Shown: positions 1 through 7,174 of the stretch, piece after piece | Position numbering within the stretch: position 1 is the first letter of the stretch | Layout of the letters: every line of letters starts with the position of its first letter | Assembly (NCBI GenBank): GCA_036705565.1 | Contig: JAUBUY010000022.1 | Length of the DNA stretch: 64,000 nucleotides | DNA from: Microcoleus sp036705565 | Lineage (GTDB): Bacteria; Cyanobacteriota; Cyanobacteriia; Cyanobacteriales; Microcoleaceae | Reading direction: 5' to 3' (one strand) | Notes under the pieces: model-generated | Told to the model about the DNA's origin: nothing | What the model saw: only the letters and a program-made list of their open reading frames with translations | Databases searched by the model: none | Position numbers and translations under genes: made by a program

Positions 1-474
1 TTGATGAATCCGATGCGGGGTTTACCCACGGCTAGTTCCCTGTTAGTTTTGGGCGGCATGGCAAGCGCCGGCATTCCCGGTTTGGTGGGTTTTATTGCCG
101 AATTTTTAGTATTTCAAGGCAGTTTCTCTATCTTTCCAATTCCCACTTTAATCTGCATTTTAGCTTCGGGTTTAACAGCCGTTTACTTTGTGATTCTGCT
201 CAACCGCACCTGTTTTGGGAAGTTGGACAATGCCACGGCTTACTACCCTCCAGTTACGTTTGCTGAAAATATGCCGGCGCTGGTTTTGGCGGGCATCATT
301 TTCGTGTTGGGAATTCAACCTGCTTGGCTGCTCAAGTGGAGCGAATCGACTACAAATGCGATCGTTGCTACTCTGCCGGCTGACAGGAATACCCAAGTTG
401 CTATTAGCTATCCTTGGAAAAAATCAGCGATTGAAATCGCCTTTACACAAACGAAGTCTGTCTCCGCAGACTGA
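1..474 (+). CDS. ndhD3: NADH dehydrogenase-like subunit D3, C-terminal part (cut by window edge)
   Basis: The reading frame is open from the first base, so the gene begins upstream. The 157 visible residues are the end of a NuoM/NdhD-type proton-pumping subunit: a GMASAGIPGLVGFIAEF stretch, then two further hydrophobic helices (about residues 42-66 and 91-110) and a polar tail. In cyanobacteria NdhD3 is a membrane subunit of the inducible CO2-uptake complex NDH-1MS in the thylakoid. The D3 assignment rests on cupA lying downstream, the order known from ndhF3-ndhD3-cupA clusters; the fragment alone would only say NdhD family. Confidence 0.85.
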   Translation: MMNPMRGLPTASSLLVLGGMASAGIPGLVGFIAEFLVFQGSFSIFPIPTLICILASGLTAVYFVILLNRTCFGKLDNATAYYPPVTFAENMPALVLAGIIFVLGIQPAWLLKWSESTTNAIVATLPADRNTQVAISYPWKKSAIEIAFTQTKSVSAD

Positions 475-553
475 GATAGTTCAGCGATTAAAATAGGGTC
501 GGCACTTGCCTTGTGTCCGACTATGCTGCCTCACAAATATCTACTCGTTACTA

Positions 554-596
554 GGCTCTGTATCCAATTTTAATGCAAGATTTTGGACGCAGAGCC
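554..596. repeat. Imperfect hairpin between ndhD3 and the OB-fold gene
   Basis: GGCTCTG (554-560) pairs with CAGAGCC (590-596); after a 2-nt internal loop, TCCAA pairs with TTGGA. No T-tract follows, so this is more likely an mRNA processing or stability element than an intrinsic terminator. It ends about 15 nt before the Shine-Dalgarno (AGGAG at 611-615) of the next gene. Confidence 0.5.
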
Positions 597-625
597 TCCA
601 GATAAATACCAGGAGATGAGCGCTC

Positions 626-1012
626 ATGAAACCGAAAAAACTTTTCAGTTTATCCGCCGTTACAACCCTTCTTTTAGTAATGGCAACTTCTGCTTTTGCA
701 CAAGCTATAACTCGAATTCGCGATTTGCCAGCATCGAAAACAGGAATTACCATCTCTGGCCGAGTAGTCGGTTTTGGAGAAGCTGATGAAAATGAGTGGA
801 TTTTAAATGACGGCAGCGGTCAAGTTAAAGTCGATGCCGGCCCGCGCAGGTGGCGCAATATTAATCTATCAGAAGGGGAAACAATTACCGTTGTTGGCGA
901 AATGGATGACGGCGAATTTGATGCTTTTTCGATAACTCTGTCGAACGGATCAATTATCAACATCCGCTCTCCACAAGGCCCGCCTCCTTGGGCTGGAAAA
1001 GAGGAAAAATAA
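626..1012 (+). CDS. Small secreted OB-fold (nucleic-acid-binding-like) protein
   Basis: 128 residues. A signal peptide is clear: Lys-rich start, hydrophobic core, and cleavage likely after SAFA (about residue 25). The mature part has the pattern of a bacterial OB-fold of the kind found in small periplasmic proteins: a GITISGRVVGF strand, WILNDGSGQVKVDAGP, and GETITVVGEMDDGEFDAFSI. The tail is Pro/Lys-rich. AGGAG precedes the ATG by about 10 nt. It lies between ndhD3 (151 bp away) and cupA (109 bp away) on the same strand. Such a gene is not part of the classical ndhF3-ndhD3-cupA-cupS cluster, so a role in CO2 uptake is only suggested by position. It may be independently transcribed. Confidence 0.75.
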   Translation: MKPKKLFSLSAVTTLLLVMATSAFAQAITRIRDLPASKTGITISGRVVGFGEADENEWILNDGSGQVKVDAGPRRWRNINLSEGETITVVGEMDDGEFDAFSITLSNGSIINIRSPQGPPPWAGKEEK

Positions 1013-1121
1013 CTGTAAAAAGCAGCGCTATCTTTCCGAAAAGCATGAGATTTGGGAGAACCTAATTCCCGAATAGAGCAATTTATAAATAGTAAAATTC
1101 AGTCAAACAAAGGAAGAAACA

Positions 1122-2444
1122 ATGGTACAAACCCCTAATAAACCAGCAACTAAACTACCCCCTTCAAAACACGAATTTGCCGAAATAATTCACAGACTGG
1201 AAGCGGGCGGCGCTATGATTCCAGATACGCCGGAAAATCTGATGCAAATCATCGCTATCTGGAAAGCTTACGCGGTGCCGATGGACTTCTACTGGCGGGA
1301 TTTGCTTTACATCGCCGAACGAGTATTTTTACACCCGCTTCCTTTCTTTAAATACTTTTTACCGCAAGAGTATTTAGATTTACAAAATCACTATGCAGGC
1401 GACGGTGCAGATTTGCGGATTTGGCGCGGTACTGGAAGTGTCCACCCAGAACTTTTGGAGTTCATGGAGAAGGGTGAAACTGGTAAACTCCCGCGACTGT
1501 TCCATCATTTGTGGCACGATCGCATTAACATGGAATTTGCCGAAGAGTGCATGAGGTCAATGCTTTGGCACCGGGGCTTGTACGTCCCAACCAATCAATT
1601 CGATCCTTATTTGGACAGTGACGAATATAAAGCTAATGCCGATCGCGCAATTAAAGCTTACTTCAAAAAAGACCCGTTCATGCTGGCAATTCACAAAGCA
1701 TTTCCCGAAATGTTTTTAGAACAGTGCCGCCAAATGTCTTATTACAGCAATCTCGGTTTATTCTGGGAAGTAATGGCACCGGTGTTTTTTGAAGTTTCCG
1801 ACTTGTACGACGAAGGGAAAATTACCACAGTCCCGCAAGCGATGGATTTCCTAGTAAATGGGATATTTGCGATCGCCGGAAGACCCATTTACCACCATGT
1901 CCAAATCGACGGTGAAACCTACGAAATCATCCCCAAATCTAAAGGTTTCACTTGGCTTTACGAAGCAGCGTTACCTTACGTGGAAGCTGTATTTTATCGC
2001 ACTTCGCCATTCCGAGGCACCAAATCTTACAACGCTCAAGCTAGAGAAGTTCCTGACGACCAAAAAGACTTCCACTACGGAGTTTTGTATGCAGACAAAT
2101 TCCCGGTAGGTACGGCGGGGATTCCGCCGACTTTGCTAGCACAAGATATGCTGCATTTCCTGCCACCTTATTTGATGGATTTCTACAAACAGCGCTGTCG
2201 CGGTGAAGATGATATCCTAAATCAAATTGGGGTGACATTCCAGCGATCGATGTACTGCGTAACTTCGGCGGTGATTCAAGCGTTACGGACTGCTCTTTTG
2301 TATCCTTTAGATGACCCGAATCCAAAGCATTTGAAGGCAAATCGGGCTTTCTTTGAGTCTCAGATCGATCGCTTCTGTCGCCCGGAATACGGCATGAAAT
2401 ATGCTGCGAAGCTCAAGAATATTCAGACTTCGGATTATAGGTAA
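1122..2444 (+). CDS. cupA: CO2 hydration protein CupA/ChpY
   Basis: 440 residues, the length of CupA (ChpY); the CupB (ChpX) paralogue is noticeably shorter. The family members are peripheral proteins on the NDH-1MS complex that hydrate CO2 to bicarbonate at the thylakoid membrane, driven by electron transport. The sequence is rich in Trp, Tyr, His and Cys without transmembrane segments, as expected (for example PMDFYWRDLLYIAERVF and HRGLYVPTNQFDPYLDS). The start is supported by AAGGAAG just upstream. The cupS gene that usually follows is not here; the next gene is an unrelated 68-residue protein after about 250 bp of repeats. Confidence 0.93.
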   Translation: MVQTPNKPATKLPPSKHEFAEIIHRLEAGGAMIPDTPENLMQIIAIWKAYAVPMDFYWRDLLYIAERVFLHPLPFFKYFLPQEYLDLQNHYAGDGADLRIWRGTGSVHPELLEFMEKGETGKLPRLFHHLWHDRINMEFAEECMRSMLWHRGLYVPTNQFDPYLDSDEYKANADRAIKAYFKKDPFMLAIHKAFPEMFLEQCRQMSYYSNLGLFWEVMAPVFFEVSDLYDEGKITTVPQAMDFLVNGIFAIAGRPIYHHVQIDGETYEIIPKSKGFTWLYEAALPYVEAVFYRTSPFRGTKSYNAQAREVPDDQKDFHYGVLYADKFPVGTAGIPPTLLAQDMLHFLPPYLMDFYKQRCRGEDDILNQIGVTFQRSMYCVTSAVIQALRTALLYPLDDPNPKHLKANRAFFESQIDRFCRPEYGMKYAAKLKNIQTSDYR

Positions 2445-2497
2445 AAGATGTTTGCGGGAGGCATATTAGCTTCCAAGTCCGCCAATCCGTTAGTCCG

Positions 2498-2546
2498 CCA
2501 GGGGTTTCAACCCCTGGCTCAAAGCTCAAGTCGGTTGAAACCGACT
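2498..2546. repeat. Pair of perfect palindromes, dispersed-element type
   Basis: CCAGGGGTTTCAACCCCTGG (2498-2517) and AGTCGGTTGAAACCGACT (2529-2546) lie 11 nt apart. Both are self-complementary hairpins around a TTTCAA or TTGAAA core. They follow the cupA stop by about 50 nt and could fold in the 3' end of its message. I regard them as a small interspersed repeat. Confidence 0.6.
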
Positions 2547-2613
2547 GGGAAAAATCAGAGCTTTTTAAGCCGTTTCAAAAGTCCTATAATATTAGATTAG
2601 TTGGTCTCAGAAT

Positions 2614-2683
2614 TATTCATCTCTCTCTTCTCTTCCTCTGCGTTCTCTGCGTTCTCTGCGGTTTAATCATTCCGATATAAAAA
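2614..2683 (+). repeat. Dispersed repeat with CTCTGCG units, copy 1
   Basis: A pyrimidine-rich block with repeated TCTCTGCG units, ending GGTTTAATCATTC. Related copies lie at 19602-19666 and 38371-38435, all in intergenic DNA on the same strand. No coding potential is seen. Confidence 0.6.
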
Positions 2684-2696
2684 ATAATCAATAACT

Positions 2697-2903
2697 ATGG
2701 ACAGCAAACAGCTAGCCAAATATATCGAAGCAACCGATGGGATTTCCAAACCTTGGCTGTTGGTGCAACTGCGGCTGAAAAAATTGCAAGAAAGGCGATC
2801 GGAGATTTCTGCTGAAGAGTATATGACAGAACTTACCGATATCCACAAAGATTTAATGAATCTGGGGGAATGGTGGCTGGGAATCGAAGATGAAGTGTTT
2901 TAA
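2697..2903 (+). CDS. Small hypothetical acidic protein (68 aa)
   Basis: The product is not recognised. It is a mostly helical-looking, charged protein (LVQLRLKKLQERRSEISAEE in the middle, GEWWLGIEDEVF at the end) with no signal peptide or membrane segment. There is no strong Shine-Dalgarno (AATAATCAATAACT before the ATG). It lies 250 bp after cupA on the same strand, separated from it by palindromes, so co-transcription is uncertain. The acidic-basic alternation and lack of stops in a compact frame make a real gene likely. Confidence 0.5.
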   Translation: MDSKQLAKYIEATDGISKPWLLVQLRLKKLQERRSEISAEEYMTELTDIHKDLMNLGEWWLGIEDEVF

Positions 2904-2944
2904 AATTTAATTGAAAGTTCAAGTAGGATTAAGTCGAGCGCACT

Positions 2945-3415
2945 TTAAAATTTATCCATCAAATCTTTTTCTTGGGCATAGACATCTCGTAGCTGTTGCA
3001 GCGCGGGCCCAGAAATGACCGATTTAACAGTAGCTACCAATTGGCCCCACTCTAGCAAGCTGTCAACGGAAACAGCTTTTTTGAACTTGTACGTGTAGAA
3101 TTTAGTCCAAAATGCTGGTGCTTGCTTGCTTTTCCAGCGTTTGTACCATCTGCCAAAATCTTGAAGTGCGATCGGCTGTACTTGTAAAATAGGAGGAAAA
3201 TCGGCGTAGCTAACAAAGCGGCTGATGCCTTTGGCGTGAACGTACACCATGTAACGACAGCATTCGATGCGGTAAATCTCGTCTGCTGTGATATTGAACA
3301 GGAGTGCAACTGTTTCTTCGGTAACGAATCTCGCCAGCGGATGCAGGATTGGCGATTTGTGAATTATTCTGGATTCTGCGATCGTCCGCGATTTTGCCGG
3401 AGTTTCTGATATCAT
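2945..3415 (-). CDS. Hypothetical cyanobacterial protein (156 aa)
   Basis: Function not recognised. 156 residues, soluble, moderately basic. There are two Cys in IYRIECCRYMVYVH and many aromatic residues, with a WYKRWKSKQAPAFWTKFY stretch at residues 90-107. It is transcribed away from the HTH array that starts 182 bp to its right. Its first codons (MISETP) and the bases before them recur in degraded form at about 4111-4150 inside the array (MISENP on the minus strand), so its 5' end was copied when the array duplicated. It could be an autoregulated or array-regulated neighbour, which is inference only. Confidence 0.6.
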   Translation of the reverse strand: MISETPAKSRTIAESRIIHKSPILHPLARFVTEETVALLFNITADEIYRIECCRYMVYVHAKGISRFVSYADFPPILQVQPIALQDFGRWYKRWKSKQAPAFWTKFYTYKFKKAVSVDSLLEWGQLVATVKSVISGPALQQLRDVYAQEKDLMDKF

Positions 3416-3596
3416 GGCTAGTACACCTCTGGATATGGTTAGTAGACTTCTGGATATGGCAAATGCACTTTTTGATAGAAAGAAATAATCTGTCCAGATT
3501 AGGTTTTACAGACGATCGCCCTTTAGTTTTCCAGGCCGGGGGGCGATCGCTCTTTACATATAAAATTGTACGACGCAATTGCATCAACTGTCAAGC

Positions 3597-3809
3597 ATGG
3601 GTTTAGTCAGGCTAAAAATTCGGGAACTAGCGGCGGAGAAGGGCTGGACGCTTAAGGAAGTATCCGATCGTTCCGGGGTAATTTATAGCACTGTCAGAAG
3701 CTATGCTCGTCGTCCTGAAATGGCAATGGTTGACTTTACTTGCCTGCGGAAGTTAGCTCGGACTTTTGATGTGATGATTGAGGATCTGGTTGAGGTTTTG
3801 GAGGAATAG
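3597..3809 (+). CDS. HTH (Cro/C1-type) regulator, array copy 1
   Basis: 70 residues. A frame from TTG at 3579 is possible, but all four paralogues share ATG-GGT-TTA-GTC, so the ATG at 3597 is chosen. The fold reads as a Cro/C1 helix-turn-helix: helix 2 about 19-27 (KEVSDRSG), turn VIY, recognition helix about 31-39 (STVRSYARR), then a conserved LARTFDVMIEDLVEVLEE tail. Such small XRE proteins bind operator DNA as dimers. No Shine-Dalgarno is evident. The leader contains an HIP1 site and is homologous to those of copies 2 and 4. Confidence 0.85.
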   Translation: MGLVRLKIRELAAEKGWTLKEVSDRSGVIYSTVRSYARRPEMAMVDFTCLRKLARTFDVMIEDLVEVLEE

Positions 3810-3818
3810 GTCGATCGA

Positions 3819-3979
3819 CCTTAAGTTGTCTAGACCGGGGGCGATCGCTTTTTTAGATGCAATTATCTTAAAACGCAACTGCATTATTTGTCAAGCATGG
3901 GTTTAGTCAGAGTTAAAGTGCGAGAGCTAGCGGCCGAGAGAGGCTGGACATTCAAGGAGGTGGCTGAGCGATCGGGCGT
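3819..3979 (+). repeat. 161-bp near-identical block, copy A (leader plus 5' half of HTH copy 2)
   Basis: It matches 4407-4567 with a single substitution. The block covers the intergenic leader and the first 83 coding bases, and identity stops at the codons for the turn before the recognition helix. This indicates recent duplication or gene conversion. Confidence 0.9.
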
Positions 3980-4109
3980 TGGTTACAGCACCATCAGAAA
4001 CTACGCCCAATGTCAAGGCATGACAACCGTTAATTTTGCCTACTTGCACAGGTTGGCTCGCACGTTTGACGTAATGATTGAGGATTTGGTGGAGATTTTG
4101 GAGGAATAG
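3897..4109 (+). CDS. HTH (Cro/C1-type) regulator, array copy 2
   Basis: 70 residues, same architecture as copy 1. The first 28 residues are identical to copy 4 and the coding DNA up to base 3979 matches copy 4 except for one base in the leader, while the recognition-helix region (YSTIRNYAQCQ) and the following loop (GMTTVNFAYLHR) differ. Start ATG 3897 is preceded by TGTCAAGC with no usable Shine-Dalgarno. The unit is spaced 300 bp from copy 1. The target is unknown; autoregulation or cross-regulation of the array is plausible from the shared leader. Confidence 0.85.
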   Translation: MGLVRVKVRELAAERGWTFKEVAERSGVGYSTIRNYAQCQGMTTVNFAYLHRLARTFDVMIEDLVEILEE

Positions 4110-4184
4110 GTCGATCGCCCACGATATTGACGGATTTTCTGATATCATGGTGAGCCAACCTAAGAATTGCATCCACTCTCAAGC

Positions 4185-4397
4185 ATGGGTTTAGTAAGAA
4201 TTAAAGTCAGAGAACTAGCTGCTGAGAAAGGTTGGACATTCAAGGAAGTTTCAGAACGTTCTGGGGTAATGTACAACACTGTCAAGCATTATGCTCGTTG
4301 TCCAGGGCTGACAACGGTTGACTTTACTTTGCTGCGGAAGTTAGCTCGGACTTTTGATGTGATGATTGAGGATTTGGTTGAGGTTTTGGAGGAATAG
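4185..4397 (+). CDS. HTH (Cro/C1-type) regulator, array copy 3
   Basis: 70 residues. The recognition region is YNTVKHYARCPG, the most divergent of the four. The conserved tail LARTFDVMIEDLVEVLEE is identical to copy 1. Its leader is unlike the others: only the last 20 or so bases before the ATG match copy 1, and before that lies a degraded copy of the start of the 2945-3415 gene. Spacing from copy 2 is 288 bp. This suggests copy 3 arose by a separate duplication with a different junction. Confidence 0.85.
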   Translation: MGLVRIKVRELAAEKGWTFKEVSERSGVMYNTVKHYARCPGLTTVDFTLLRKLARTFDVMIEDLVEVLEE

Positions 4398-4406
4398 GTT
4401 GATCGG

Positions 4407-4567
4407 CCTTAAGTTGTCTAGACCGGGGGCGATCGCTTTTTCAGATGCAATTATCTTAAAACGCAACTGCATTATTTGTCAAGCATGGGTTTAGTCAGAG
4501 TTAAAGTGCGAGAGCTAGCGGCCGAGAGAGGCTGGACATTCAAGGAGGTGGCTGAGCGATCGGGCGT
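4407..4567 (+). repeat. 161-bp near-identical block, copy B (leader plus 5' half of HTH copy 4)
   Basis: Partner of 3819-3979, offset 588 bp. The only difference is T versus C in the T-run after the HIP1 site. Outside the block the two genes diverge in the recognition helix and become similar again in the tail. Confidence 0.9.
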
Positions 4568-4697
4568 GATCTATAGCACCATAACCAGCTATGCTCGTCG
4601 TTCAGAAATATCAATGGTTGACTTTACCGCCCTGTACAAGTTAGCGCGGGCCTTTGATGTGATGATTGAGGACTTGGTGGAGATTATTGAGGAATAG
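4485..4697 (+). CDS. HTH (Cro/C1-type) regulator, array copy 4
   Basis: 70 residues. The N-terminal half is that of copy 2; the recognition region YSTITSYARRSEIS and loop MVDFTALYKLARAF differ. The tail ends IEEL-like (LVEIIEE). Spacing from copy 3 is 300 bp. After the stop, a further copy of the leader (CCGGGGGCGATCGC then a T-run) follows at about 4720-4750 with no fifth gene behind it, an orphan leader that shows the array has expanded or shrunk by unequal exchange. Confidence 0.85.
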   Translation: MGLVRVKVRELAAERGWTFKEVAERSGVIYSTITSYARRSEISMVDFTALYKLARAFDVMIEDLVEIIEE

Positions 4698-4855
4698 GTC
4701 GATCGCCCTTAAGTTGTCTACACCGGGGGCGATCGCTTTTTTTTATTTTTTCCACTATAGCAGGATTAACTGTACTTACTCAAACATTATTGTACTTAAT
4801 CGGATTGAGGATGGTAACATCAAGGAAAGTTGTTATTAATAGTTGATTATTCTTC

Positions 4856-5050
4856 GTGGCTAAAACTAATACTGCGATCGCGGTCAGTTCCGTGATCAAG
4901 GAAGTCATTCAAAAACAAGCGCTAGCGACCAGACTAACTCAGAAAGAAGTAGTGTATTTGGGAATGCTGGCAATTGATGCACTCGATAAGGAAAGCCGCC
5001 AAGAGTTGGCCGATAAGGTGCATCAAATGCAGGTGAATGGAGAGATTTGA
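4856..5050 (+). CDS. Small hypothetical protein, antitoxin-like in size (64 aa)
   Basis: GTG start at 4856 (GTG GCT AAA ACT). The product is a short soluble helical protein (SSVIKEVIQKQALATRLTQ, then KEVVYLGMLAIDALDKES). Size and charge recall CopG/RHH-like DNA-binding proteins, but I cannot place it in a family. It lies 160 bp after the HTH array on the same strand; the AT-rich gap probably contains its promoter. No toxin-like gene follows it. Confidence 0.5.
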   Translation: MAKTNTAIAVSSVIKEVIQKQALATRLTQKEVVYLGMLAIDALDKESRQELADKVHQMQVNGEI

Positions 5051-5088
5051 AGCGGAGGAAAACCAGGTCAACAGTTTAATCTTTACGG

Positions 5089-5214
5089 CTAAAATGGACT
5101 CAACTTTATCCAAGGTCGATCAGCTTTCGATGTAATATCAACAATCTCGGCTTGAGAATATGGGCCGCGTATCACGTCAATTTTCTTTCTTTTGCTTTCG
5201 ACGTAGAGTTGCAT
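5089..5214 (-). pseudogene. Truncated DUF6939-like gene fragment (41 aa)
   Basis: Reading the minus strand from ATG at 5214 gives a 41-codon frame containing KIDVIRGPY, AEIVDITSKADRPWIKLSPF and a stop. This resembles, from memory, the start of DUF6939-family proteins, which carry an ..DVTSKG..PWV.FSPFYPHG.. signature. Here a TAG replaces the YPHG part, so more than half of the protein is missing. It lies between the 64-aa gene and the cold-shock gene. The function of the family is not known to me. Confidence 0.4.
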
Positions 5215-5325
5215 AGTCAAGTGGGGGCTCAAGTAAATCCACCATAGCAAAAACGGCGATATCAACTTCTGGCTTCTTCCTTGAGCAATCCGTTCCGGTG
5301 CAGCACGGCTGTTGGGATGCTGGGG

Positions 5326-5865
5326 CTACCTCGGTGCTTTACGCCAACCATTGGCGATCGCCTCTGACTCTGTGCAAAACCATCTCTCACCGCTAGCTGG
5401 ATCGATAACTGTTGATTCGTAATCTTCCATGCCTGGAAGGTGATAAATCTTATTGCCTGTATCGATCGAGATGTTGCCTTTGATAGTACATCCTGGTTTT
5501 GCGATCGATGTAATTGGAGAAGGTGAACGACTAGGACTAAACTCGATTGTAATAACCACAATGACAGCCAGAATCCCAATACCAAAAACTGTTTTGAGTA
5601 CACCGCGTTTCTGTGGTTTCTGCTTTGTTGGCTGATGTCGAGGTGCAACACCTTGAATTGATGCTCTAGTTGCACGTACTTTCCCGTCTGTTTCAGCAAC
5701 TTCCTGGTACAAAATCGTATCTCCAACTTTTGGGCGACGACTTGCTTCCTTCAGCGCACTGATATGCAAGAAAACTTCTTTACTGCCATCATCCGGTTTA
5801 AGGAAGCCAAACCCCCGATCGTCTTTCCAGGTTGTCAGTTGCCCTTTATTCAGAACAGGTTTCAT
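5326..5865 (-). CDS. Cold-shock domain, one membrane segment and sunset domain protein
   Basis: 179 residues in three parts. Residues 6-70 form a cold-shock OB-fold with RNP1-like DRGFGFL and VFLHISAL, which in the family binds single-stranded RNA or DNA. A basic linker (HQPTKQKPQKRG) leads to one membrane segment at about 90-106 (TVFGIGILAVIVVITIEF). The C-terminal 55 residues (GCTIKGNIS, KIYHLPG, GERWFCTESEAIANGWRKA) match the small two-Cys sunset domain often attached to secreted nucleases. The topology would put the cold-shock domain in the cytoplasm and the sunset domain outside. CSD proteins with a DUF1294 membrane part are known; this arrangement is different. It stands alone on the minus strand. 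Confidence 0.8.
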   Translation of the reverse strand: MKPVLNKGQLTTWKDDRGFGFLKPDDGSKEVFLHISALKEASRRPKVGDTILYQEVAETDGKVRATRASIQGVAPRHQPTKQKPQKRGVLKTVFGIGILAVIVVITIEFSPSRSPSPITSIAKPGCTIKGNISIDTGNKIYHLPGMEDYESTVIDPASGERWFCTESEAIANGWRKAPR

Positions 5866-6002
5866 AAAATTGAACTTTTATTCGTGCTTAACAGACTCAG
5901 CCAACCGCTTCGCCTTCTGGCGCCGACGAACATTAATCGGACTATTGCGAATATCAACTTCTAGGGTTACTTATTGTAACTAAGAATCTGTAGTATTAAC
6001 CA

Positions 6003-7064
6003 TTAAATCCCTTTGAATCCCACCTCCATATCCATCTCTTTTGCCGGACTTACAGGAGGTTGAGGCGCGGGTTGGGTTTGCTTGCGAAAAACGCCAATTT
6101 GATTGAGAACGATCCCGATTAAAATGATGCTGCCCCCGATGTATTGAGCTCTTGTTGGCGTTTCCGATAAAATCAAATAGGCGGCTAAAATCCCCGCGAT
6201 CGGACTAAACGAACTGGCGAGGGATACATCTGCAGCGCCCGTCGTTTTTAGTCCGGTAAACCAGCACAGTTGTCCGCCCACAACAATAATCCCACCGTAG
6301 AGGAGCATCCACTGCCAGAGGAAGGGCGAAAAAATATCGATACAGTGGGTGGGAGTATATAAGATTAAAACAGCCATAAAGAAAACAACTGTTCCCAGTG
6401 TTGTTCTGATAATAGAGAACAATCCTAACGGAATTTGTTTGAGCGTGACTTTACTAATAATCGTCGAAATGGCTAACGCGATCGCCCCGGATGCTGCCAT
6501 GAATTCGCCTCTGCCGATCGTCAATCCGCCCATGTCCATCATATCGGTAGTCGGTGCTTGCAATACAATAGTCAGTGCAACACCCACAAACGAAACCATC
6601 GCCCCCGCAATCACCCAAAGATTGACGCGATCGCCCAAAATTAGAATGGACAGCGCTAAAATCAGAGGCGGCTCAATGCGTCCAATCAGTACCACATTAT
6701 TGACAGCGGTTAAATCCAACGCCATAAAAGTTAAGGCTGGAGCCAATGCCCCAGATAGCAAAGAAATTCCCATCAACCCCCACCATGTTTTACTGGGAAT
6801 CGATCGGAAATTTTGCACTGTACATTGCTGGCGATAAACCAGGAATAAAACTGCTAACGCGCAGAGATTCCCTACAAATAAAACATTACAAAGTGAAATC
6901 AAATTTCTGCCGTTTATCGGGTTCTGCGCTCCTAAATCGGTCAGTTTGCGAATGACAGAGTTAGAGGCAGCAAAAATGAGGATTGCTAGTAATAAATAGG
7001 TTCGTCCAGGGATGCGGTTGAATAATTGAGACACGATAATATCAACATGAATATATAATGCCAT
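6003..7064 (-). CDS. EamA/DMT-superfamily permease
   Basis: About 353 residues with roughly ten hydrophobic helices in two EamA halves (first half ends near ALTFMALDLTAVNNVVLIGR; second near TTGAADVSLASSFSPIAGIL). The family exports or imports small metabolites such as amino acids or nucleotide-sugar-like compounds; the substrate cannot be told here. Upstream in-frame starts exist at 7112 (TTG, inside the psaB terminator) and 7106, but AAAGAAG lies just before the ATG at 7064, which I choose. The C-terminal tail is Pro/Gln-rich. It lies after psaB but is probably transcribed from its own promoter because of the terminator between them. Confidence 0.8.
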   Translation of the reverse strand: MALYIHVDIIVSQLFNRIPGRTYLLLAILIFAASNSVIRKLTDLGAQNPINGRNLISLCNVLFVGNLCALAVLFLVYRQQCTVQNFRSIPSKTWWGLMGISLLSGALAPALTFMALDLTAVNNVVLIGRIEPPLILALSILILGDRVNLWVIAGAMVSFVGVALTIVLQAPTTDMMDMGGLTIGRGEFMAASGAIALAISTIISKVTLKQIPLGLFSIIRTTLGTVVFFMAVLILYTPTHCIDIFSPFLWQWMLLYGGIIVVGGQLCWFTGLKTTGAADVSLASSFSPIAGILAAYLILSETPTRAQYIGGSIILIGIVLNQIGVFRKQTQPAPQPPVSPAKEMDMEVGFKGI

Positions 7065-7110
7065 ATCTTCTTTATACCACTGTTGCATAGGCGGTAATTG
7101 ACACATATAC

Positions 7111-7144
7111 AAAAAAATCCCCCGCCAGAAGGCAGGGGATTTGA
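7111..7144 (-). terminator. Intrinsic terminator of psaAB
   Basis: On the minus strand AAATCCCC-T-GCC, loop TTCT, GGC-G-GGGGATTT, then seven T. The stem is 11 bp with one internal mismatch. It lies about 30 nt after the psaB stop. Confidence 0.88.
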
Positions 7145-7174
7145 TTTAATTACCTACAAAACCAGACTTCGGAA

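Noticed and set aside
5262..5726. 154-codon minus-strand frame overlapping the cold-shock gene
   Set aside because: Out-of-frame shadow; the cold-shock frame has clear domains.
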